Assembly: GCA_903901395.1 (NCBI GenBank)
Contig: CAIUQW010000350.1
Coordinates: forward strand, 1-11,584
Origin: an uncultured Chlorobiales bacterium
GTDB taxonomy: Bacteria; Bacteroidota; Chlorobiia; Chlorobiales; Chlorobiaceae
Length of the DNA stretch: 11,584 bases
Reading direction: 5' to 3'
Shown here: positions 6,982-11,584 of the stretch, one piece after another
Position numbering within the stretch: the stretch's first letter is position 1
Layout: each line of letters starts with the position of its first letter
Position numbers and translations under genes: made by a program
Notes under the pieces: generated by a model
What the model was told of the DNA's origin: nothing
Seen by the model: the letters and a program-made list of their open reading frames with translations, nothing else
The model's database searches: none

Positions 6982-7773
6982 AACGGCGTTCCGAACCAGG
7001 CCGAACGGCAGGTGGAGCGACGGCGGCGGCGAGCCAATCGCTGCGGCGATGCGCTGGCACACCTCCTCGAAGGTGATCGGCACACCGTCGCCAGCCATGA
7101 ACGCCTCGCCTGCGGCCTCCGGGCGGGTGGCGGCGAGCATCGTCAGATCGACGAGGTTGTCGACATAGATCAAACTCATCGGCGCGTTGCGTGACCAGTA
7201 GAAAAACTGCCGCTTGCGGATGCCGTCGGCCAGCAGCGGAAATATCGTTTTGTCGCCGGGGCCACAGACGCACACGGGGTAGAGGATGCTTGCCGAAAGA
7301 CCGCGCTGCATCGCCGCCCATACTTCGTTCGTGCCTGCAATTTTCGTATCGGTATAGCATTGCTTTCGGAAAAAATAGGGCGTCCGTTCATCAACCCGGT
7401 CAAGCGTATGGTGGTTGAAACACTCCAGCGTGCTGAGATGCACCAGCTGCCCGACGCCGTGCCGCATCGACGATTCGCAAATATTGCGAGTGCCGCCAAC
7501 GTTGATATCGATGAAATCCTGCTTCGCCCCCCAATCGGAGTTCAACGCGGCAGAATGCAGCACGATATTGCATTCACTCACCGCAGCATCCACCGACCTG
7601 GCGTCGCGCACATCTCCTTCGATGACTTCTACGCCGGATGCTCGCAGTGAAGGAATACATGCATTGCCCTTTCGTATCAGCGCTTTGACGCGATACCCAT
7701 CTTTCAAACACCGCGTCACAAGATGCGAACCGATAAATCCCGACGCGCCCGTTACCAGAGTTGTTGCAGCCAT
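6766..7773 (-). CDS. NAD(P)-dependent epimerase/dehydrogenase (extended SDR, 3-beta-HSD-like)
   Basis: This 335-residue protein is an extended short-chain dehydrogenase. The Rossmann motif TGASGFIG is at residues 8-15, GDVRD (53-57) follows for the adenine side, and S114/T115 (VHLSTLECF) with Y140 and K144 (CYTDTK) give the catalytic S/T-YxxxK set. VCVCGPGD and LIYVDNLVDL are typical of the sugar-epimerase and 3-beta-hydroxysteroid dehydrogenase-like branch. The substrate is unknown. The ATG at 7773 fits the usual start just before the Rossmann strand, although the upstream sequence is AT-rich with only a weak Shine-Dalgarno sequence. Its final 71 residues are duplicated at 3137-3352, and its stop codon overlaps the first codon of the hsdS remnant, which makes its 3' end the boundary of the accessory island. 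Confidence 0.87.
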   Translation of the reverse strand: MAATTLVTGASGFIGSHLVTRCLKDGYRVKALIRKGNACIPSLRASGVEVIEGDVRDARSVDAAVSECNIVLHSAALNSDWGAKQDFIDINVGGTRNICESSMRHGVGQLVHLSTLECFNHHTLDRVDERTPYFFRKQCYTDTKIAGTNEVWAAMQRGLSASILYPVCVCGPGDKTIFPLLADGIRKRQFFYWSRNAPMSLIYVDNLVDLTMLAATRPEAAGEAFMAGDGVPITFEEVCQRIAAAIGSPPPSLHLPFGLVRNAVGLMEGVYRIAGSKTRPLLTQQAVDLLASRAVVDVSKARNLLGWQSLVPQDEGIRRALEWLVTVDPSEWKVK

Positions 7774-7885
7774 ATATATTCACTTTATTGAGGAAGAACT
7801 TCGTTTCAAGCCGGAGCGAAAAAGTATGGTTTTATTATTCCGGCAATTCAAAGTATCAATTGCTGGATAAAAAGAGGTTGATCAT

Positions 7886-7976
7886 GATGTCATTCCGAGC
7901 GTAGCGAAGAAACCAGAACTCTTTTTTTTGCAACAAGATGGATTTTTCATTTCGCGTCGTTCATTCAGAATGACAG
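7886..7976. repeat. Chlorobi-type GTCATTCCGAGCG intergenic repeat with terminal inverted arms
   Basis: TGTCATTCCGAGCGTAGCGA begins at 7888, and the other end is GAATGACA at 7968-7975, an exact inverted match to TGTCATTC. The spacer contains an unbroken run of T around 7922-7929. Sequences starting GTCATTCCGAGCG(T/A)AGCGA are familiar to me as dispersed intergenic elements in Chlorobi, Bacteroidetes and other genomes, usually ending in the reverse complement. This copy looks decayed in the right arm. The rest of the 253-bp gap between the dehydrogenase and the secreted protein gene shows nothing else I can support. Confidence 0.55.
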
Positions 7977-8026
7977 CCTCTTTTCCGAGATTTCTTTGCG
8001 ATATGATAATTGCCGGATTCATAAGA

Positions 8027-8641
8027 TCAAGCGCTGCAATCGCTGGAGACGCGATCGAGGACAGTCAGATACCACCGGCTTCCAAACTTCGTCAAATAAA
8101 ATACAAAGTCCGTTCCTTTCGGGTCAACCAGAACGACGCGGACGCTCTTTGCTTCGAGTGCGCGAAACCGCCCGATGGTTTGCAGTGTAATGCCGTCACC
8201 TCGATAATCCCTGAGATTTATTGCTGTTGTGGACAACAAAGCGTCCCTGTGCGACGGGTCACAGAACAGTCCGGTTTTTGACCATGCATTCCGCTCGCAA
8301 TTATACACAGGCAATCTCGCATATCGAAGATTCGCTCGGCTGGTGATTCGAGGATAAGCGAAGTAATCGGGAACCGGGTGGTCGAAATCGATCTTCGAGA
8401 CGGTAGCGAAGAGGTTGAAAACGCCTTCGCGATAAAGAACGATTACGCCATGTTTCGGATGAACAAAGCGGTTCAGACGTACCGAGTCTCTTGATTGATA
8501 GGCATCGACCACGCCAGCTATTGCCTCGCGAAGCGATTGCGTTCGGGCAAAGGCATTGCCGTAATCCGCAAACAGAAAAACCATTGACAGACAGAACAAT
8601 ACGCCAAAGCGACGTATCGAAACAACTGAATGTCTTGTCAT
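8027..8641 (-). CDS. Secreted protein of unknown function
   Basis: I do not recognise the family. The 204-residue protein has a clear signal peptide: basic start MTRHSVVSIRR, hydrophobic core FGVLFCLSMVFLFA, and a likely signal peptidase I site after A-F-A at residues 30-32. The mature part, about 172 residues, opens with a helix (LREAIAGVVDAYQSRDSVRL), continues with strands such as HGVIVLYREGVF and RVVLVDPKGTDFVFYLTKF, and contains several cysteines (NCERNAWSKTGLFC) that could form disulphides in the periplasm. The frame is open far upstream to 9067, but that part is antisense to the neighbouring gene. ATG at 8641 has GGAG 8 bases ahead and gives the signal peptide. It follows the pentapeptide-repeat gene by 29 bp, so the two are likely cotranscribed. 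Confidence 0.7.
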   Translation of the reverse strand: MTRHSVVSIRRFGVLFCLSMVFLFADYGNAFARTQSLREAIAGVVDAYQSRDSVRLNRFVHPKHGVIVLYREGVFNLFATVSKIDFDHPVPDYFAYPRITSRANLRYARLPVYNCERNAWSKTGLFCDPSHRDALLSTTAINLRDYRGDGITLQTIGRFRALEAKSVRVVLVDPKGTDFVFYLTKFGSRWYLTVLDRVSSDCSA

Positions 8642-8670
8642 TTTCCATGCTCCATTGTCAATTTCCAATT

Positions 8671-9750
8671 TCACCCATTCCCCTCGCGCTTTTTGAGTAT
8701 ATCGACCAGTTCGGCGGTGAGGTTGGCCTGGCGTTCGAAGGCTTCGGCGAAGCGTTCCATGTCGGTGCGGCGGTTGCGCTCGGTTTCGGCATCGAAAAGA
8801 ATCGGCTTCTGGAACCCTTCCGACAGTTTGAAAATACGCTGGCAGATGAGAATGAGGATGATATAGACGAACGGCAGGAGATATTCGCCGAAAATGACCG
8901 GTATCTGCTGATAGTGCTCGGCGATCGCGTTCCAGTCGCCGATGACGAGGGAGCGCCACGGGATGAAGAAGTAGATGTAGATCAGCGGATGAAAAATCAT
9001 AAAAAAGCGCAGTGTTTTTGACTGGCGTTTGCCCGCCGGTTCGCTTTCGTATTTCGAGAGCAGCCACGGGAAGTGGCCGACCAGCATCGCAGCGCGGCGG
9101 TCATTGAGATAGCTTGCGCCTTGCAGCGCGGAGTCGATGAACGAGGCGACCTGGCTCAGGATGGCCGCCGAAAGAATCGTGGCCAGAAATGCGTAGCTGA
9201 GATCGTCGAACTTGAACGATCCGGCCAGGTACGGCAGCGTGATGGTCTTGGGCTTGAAGACAATGAAGAGCGTGGCGATTCCGGCGAGAATCAGCGAAAA
9301 GGTGTGCAGCTTGCGGGCGTGACGCAAACTCTCGACCACCGCCTCGGCGTTGGCTCCCTGCATCGAGTTGCCGGGCGGGTCGAGGCGCATGAGTGCCGCC
9401 GAGTCGGTGGCGGGCGAGTAGAGGCCGTTCACGCCGATGTCGCATCCCGTGACCCCTGCGAAGCGTGTGCGGGTGTTGATGGTGCTGCGGCTGAGATTGA
9501 TGCCGTCGAGCCGCGCCCCCGTGAGGTCGGCTCCGCGAAGATCCGCGCCGCGCAAATCGGCGTCCGAAAGCTTCGCCTTGACGAGCACGGCCCTGCTCAG
9601 ATTGGCGTCCGAGAGGTTGAAGCCACCGAGGTCGGCATTGGCGAGATCAGCTTTGCGGAGGTCGGGCCGGAGCGCTGGTTCGGCGGATCGCCACTGATTC
9701 CAGCTTTCGACTCCGGCCCTGAGTTTTTCGAGATGTGTTTTCTCTGCCAT
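8671..9750 (-). CDS. Pentapeptide-repeat membrane protein
   Basis: The 359-residue protein has a run of pentapeptide repeats of A(D/N)LxX form at about residues 28-90 (ADLANADLGGFNLSDANLSR, then KLSDADLRGADLRGADLTGA), predicted to fold as a right-handed quadrilateral beta-helix. Four hydrophobic segments follow at about 150-166, 186-206, 249-265 and 291-307, placing the rest in the inner membrane, with a charged, probably coiled C-terminus (AETERNRRTDMERFAEAFER). The molecular role is unknown; pentapeptide plus membrane proteins are often signalling or scaffold proteins. The start at 9750 (MAEKTHLEKL) is chosen because the repeats begin soon after and the longer frame would run into the next gene. 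No strong Shine-Dalgarno sequence precedes it. It lies between a secreted metalloenzyme gene and a secreted protein gene. Confidence 0.78.
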   Translation of the reverse strand: MAEKTHLEKLRAGVESWNQWRSAEPALRPDLRKADLANADLGGFNLSDANLSRAVLVKAKLSDADLRGADLRGADLTGARLDGINLSRSTINTRTRFAGVTGCDIGVNGLYSPATDSAALMRLDPPGNSMQGANAEAVVESLRHARKLHTFSLILAGIATLFIVFKPKTITLPYLAGSFKFDDLSYAFLATILSAAILSQVASFIDSALQGASYLNDRRAAMLVGHFPWLLSKYESEPAGKRQSKTLRFFMIFHPLIYIYFFIPWRSLVIGDWNAIAEHYQQIPVIFGEYLLPFVYIILILICQRIFKLSEGFQKPILFDAETERNRRTDMERFAEAFERQANLTAELVDILKKREGNG

Positions 9751-9770
9751 GTAAAATTTCAGACAATCAT

Positions 9771-10520
9771 TCAGTTTGATGCCGCTGTCTTCGCAGGTGG
9801 TTCGGCTCCGGGGGCCTCTTGACCCGTCCATGTGAGAATCGCTTTGAACAGCGAGGCGCTCCGTGCGATCTGCGCGTATGCCTCTTCGACGCTCATGTTA
9901 CGATTTTCCTGGCGCATCTTTATGCCGAGTTGACGGGCCGATTCAGCGACGGCGGCAATCTCTTTTGCCAGGTCGGCCTCGCTCCGGATGACCGGCGGCC
10001 TCATCATCTTCCTGATTTTAGCGATGTTGCCGCGCACGCTCTCTTCAATGATACCGTCGTTTGTACTGTGACGCTTTTTGTTGAAATCGTCGTAGGGCGT
10101 GTTGTGCAGCGGCATGGAGAGGTCGCCGCAATAGTGAGCGCAGTAAACCAGCGGATAGTTGGCGTATTTGCCGGTTCTCGAGGCCGCCTGATACTCCCTG
10201 ACCGAACCGATGATCGCGCCGTAGAGGTGGCCTTCGTCGTCGCACGGCTTGTTGTAACTTCCTGCCTGCTTCATGACCATTTCAGGCGTGACCGGCTGGT
10301 TGGCCGTGTTGTTGCAGAAGTGGTTCGGCTTCTCGAATGGCTCGAACATCTCTTTCGATTTGGCCACGTCGGGTGCGGCGGAGCTGTACCAGAGTTCAAA
10401 ACCGGCGGCCTCGGCGACGGAGAGATGGGTTTTGTCGTGCCAGGCAAGAGCTTCGGGCTGGAAAGGCTGGCCGCAGAAGAGCGCGGCCATGGCTGCGATG
10501 CGTAAGGCAAATCTGCGCAT
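9771..10520 (-). CDS. Secreted S1/P1-nuclease / zinc phospholipase C-like metalloenzyme
   Basis: The 249-residue protein has a signal peptide (MRRFALRIAAMAALFCG) predicted to be cleaved after ALA26, exposing W27. Enzymes of the S1/P1 nuclease and zinc-dependent phospholipase C superfamily use the mature N-terminal tryptophan as a zinc ligand. The spacing here matches P1 nuclease well: W27 and H32 (as W1 and H6), H129-x3-D133-x5-H139 (as H116, D120, H126; AHYCGDLSMPLHN), and H151-x3-D155 (as H149, D153). H98 in EGHLYGAI is a candidate for a further ligand. A trinuclear-zinc phosphodiesterase in the periplasm or outside is therefore likely; whether it cuts nucleic acid or phospholipid is not clear. 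GGAG sits 8 bases before the ATG. The gene ends 20 bp before the pentapeptide-repeat gene, suggesting an operon. Confidence 0.78.
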   Translation of the reverse strand: MRRFALRIAAMAALFCGQPFQPEALAWHDKTHLSVAEAAGFELWYSSAAPDVAKSKEMFEPFEKPNHFCNNTANQPVTPEMVMKQAGSYNKPCDDEGHLYGAIIGSVREYQAASRTGKYANYPLVYCAHYCGDLSMPLHNTPYDDFNKKRHSTNDGIIEESVRGNIAKIRKMMRPPVIRSEADLAKEIAAVAESARQLGIKMRQENRNMSVEEAYAQIARSASLFKAILTWTGQEAPGAEPPAKTAASN

Positions 10521-10645
10521 GATGAGTTCTCCGGAAAGGGGTTGGAAAGTTTATCGGACTGTCCGCTGGACATCCGGAACACAGGTATGCCCAACAGGCA
10601 AAGATACACATAATCGGAAAACGGGGAGAGCCGACGGACGGGGAT

Positions 10646-10689
10646 TTTGCCGGAGTGCGACGGCTTGTCATTCGTCGCACTCCGGCAAA
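10646..10689. terminator. Perfect 17-bp hairpin after nadA (terminator-like)
   Basis: TTTGCCGGAGTGCGACG at 10646-10662 and its exact reverse complement at 10673-10689 flank a 10-base loop. The hairpin starts 20 bases past the nadA stop (10710) and lies in the 189-bp gap before the metalloenzyme gene. Position and strength suggest transcription termination, but there is no U-run after the stem on either strand, so factor-dependent termination or mRNA 3'-end protection is as likely. Confidence 0.5.
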
Positions 10690-10709
10690 GAAATCCGGCG
10701 GCAGGGGAG

Positions 10710-11584
10710 TCAGGCGGACATTTCAAGCATCCTTCTGATCGACTTCAGCGCTCCTTCGCGGAGGTTTTCGTCAACGGTGATCTCGGGCGCGCGGTTCACC
10801 ATGCAGAGGTAGAGCTTTTCGAGCGTGTTCTGCTTCATCTGCTTGCAGACGCTGCGCGGGTTTGCGGGGTCTTTGGGCGCGGAGATGAAGGTTTTGCCCG
10901 GCGAGCGCTTCTCCATTTCGAAGAGAATGCCCGGCTCGGTGGCGACGATGAAGCTTTGGCACGGACTTTTTTCCGTGTAGTCGAGCAGGGCCGAGGTGGA
11001 GCCGACGAACGAGGCGTGACGCAGCACCTCCTCGCGGCACTCGGGATGGGCGATAAGCTCCGCGCCGGGATACATCGCTTTGGCCTGGATCATATAGATT
11101 TCGGAGTAGGCTTCGTGCACGTAACAGAAGCCCTGCCAGAGCAGCATGTCGCGGCCCGTGCGCTTCATCACCCACGCGCCGAGGTTGCGGTCGGGGCCGA
11201 AGATGATCTTCTGCTCCGGCGGAATCTGGCGCACGATGTGCTCGGCGTTCGACGAGGTGCAGATGATGTCCGAGAGCTTCTTGATCGCCGCCGTCGAGTT
11301 GACGTAGGTGATGGCGATGGCGTCGGGGTGCGCTTCGCGGAAGGCGCGGAACTCCTCCTCGGGGCAGCTGTCGGCCAAGGGGCAGCCCGCGCCGGTGTCG
11401 GGCATGAGCACCATTTTGGAGGGATTGAGAATCTTGGCGGTCTCGGCCATGAAGTAGACTCCGGCGAAGACGATCACGTCCGCCGAGTTCTTCTCCGCCC
11501 CACGCGCGAGCGCGAGGCTGTCGCCCACGATGTCCGCCACCTGCTGTATCTCCGGTAGGGTGTAGTAGTGGGCGAGGATGATGG
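10710..11584 (-). CDS. nadA: Quinolinate synthase A, 5' end outside window
   Basis: NadA condenses iminoaspartate with dihydroxyacetone phosphate to make quinolinate, the precursor of NAD. The frame is open to the window edge: upstream of the GTG (valine) codon at 11540 it reads [14 protein letters not shown], so about 290 C-terminal residues are present and the start is missing. The three cluster cysteines are recognisable in [20 protein letters not shown] and [16 protein letters not shown], the normal 4Fe-4S ligands. Other family landmarks are [52 protein letters not shown] and [15 protein letters not shown]. The length to the stop is as expected and nothing looks damaged. It is a housekeeping gene and is followed by a strong hairpin. 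Confidence 0.95.
   Translation of the reverse strand, partial: IILAHYYTLPEIQQVADIVGDSLALARGAEKNSADVIVFAGVYFMAETAKILNPSKMVLMPDTGAGCPLADSCPEEEFRAFREAHPDAIAITYVNSTAAIKKLSDIICTSSNAEHIVRQIPPEQKIIFGPDRNLGAWVMKRTGRDMLLWQGFCYVHEAYSEIYMIQAKAMYPGAELIAHPECREEVLRHASFVGSTSALLDYTEKSPCQSFIVATEPGILFEMEKRSPGKTFISAPKDPANPRSVCKQMKQNTLEKLYLCMVNRAPEITVDENLREGALKSIRRMLEMSA

Noticed and set aside
6770..7360. 5' extension of the hsdS remnant frame to a 303-residue minus-strand ORF
   Set aside because: This part is an alternative frame of the well-supported dehydrogenase gene, arginine-rich and without family features; only the portion after the dehydrogenase stop resembles HsdS.
8642..9067. N-terminal extension of the secreted protein to a 346-residue ORF
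   Set aside because: It overlaps the pentapeptide-repeat gene on the same strand in another frame, and would bury a clear signal peptide that begins at 8641 behind a good ribosome site.
9751..9831. Earlier ATG at 9831 for the pentapeptide-repeat protein
   Set aside because: It overlaps the end of the metalloenzyme gene by about 60 bases, and the added residues have no family character; ATG at 9750 fits better.
10647..11558. Long plus-strand ORF opposite nadA
   Set aside because: It is the antisense shadow of a GC-rich gene with strong third-position bias; the product is rich in H, R and D with no recognisable domain.

Overview
The window looks like chromosome of a green sulfur bacterium (Chlorobiaceae; Chlorobaculum-like is my best guess). 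The reasons are a GC-rich background, a PucC/BCD-type bacteriochlorophyll-delivery MFS protein at the left edge, ordinary housekeeping genes (nadA, aldo/keto reductase, a COG0731-type radical SAM protein), and intergenic hairpin repeats of the kind common in Chlorobi and Bacteroidetes. The genus is inferred from sequence style and not from a search.

Layout. (1) 1-3020, plus strand: the 3' part of the BCD-family transporter, a radical SAM protein 17 bp downstream, a twin-hairpin intergenic repeat, then an aldo/keto reductase. (2) 3137-6769, minus strand: an accessory island made of restriction-modification and defence debris. In transcription order it holds a C-terminal hsdS remnant, an AAA ATPase (OLD/ABC-like), a small TOPRIM protein, a second copy of the hsdS 3' end, an AT-rich gene for a possible ADP-ribosyltransferase-like protein, and an AlbA_2/Schlafen-like domain fused in frame to the last 71 codons of a short-chain dehydrogenase (SDR). 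(3) 6766-7773, minus: the intact SDR gene whose tail was duplicated. (4) 8027-10520, minus: a secreted protein of unknown function, a pentapeptide-repeat membrane protein, and a secreted S1/P1-nuclease / zinc phospholipase C-like metalloenzyme. (5) 10710-11584, minus: nadA (5' end outside the window), followed by a long perfect hairpin.

The most interesting structure is the island. It is nested, and each level is flanked by a direct duplication of the 3' end of a protein gene. The outer pair is the SDR tail (216 bp, about 81% identical, constant offset 3629). The inner pair is the hsdS tail (138 bp, 132 of 138 identical, offset 2046). At both hsdS tails the stop codon overlaps the next gene's ATG as ATGA, and the homology ends exactly there. 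The hsdS 3' end therefore behaves like a socket into which different translationally coupled accessory genes have been placed: the AAA+TOPRIM pair in one case, the ART-like gene in the other. No transposase or integrase is visible. The AAA+TOPRIM pair is a candidate antiviral system with the same division of labour as PARIS or OLD-type systems, and its Walker B region is atypical. Its function is inferred, not shown.
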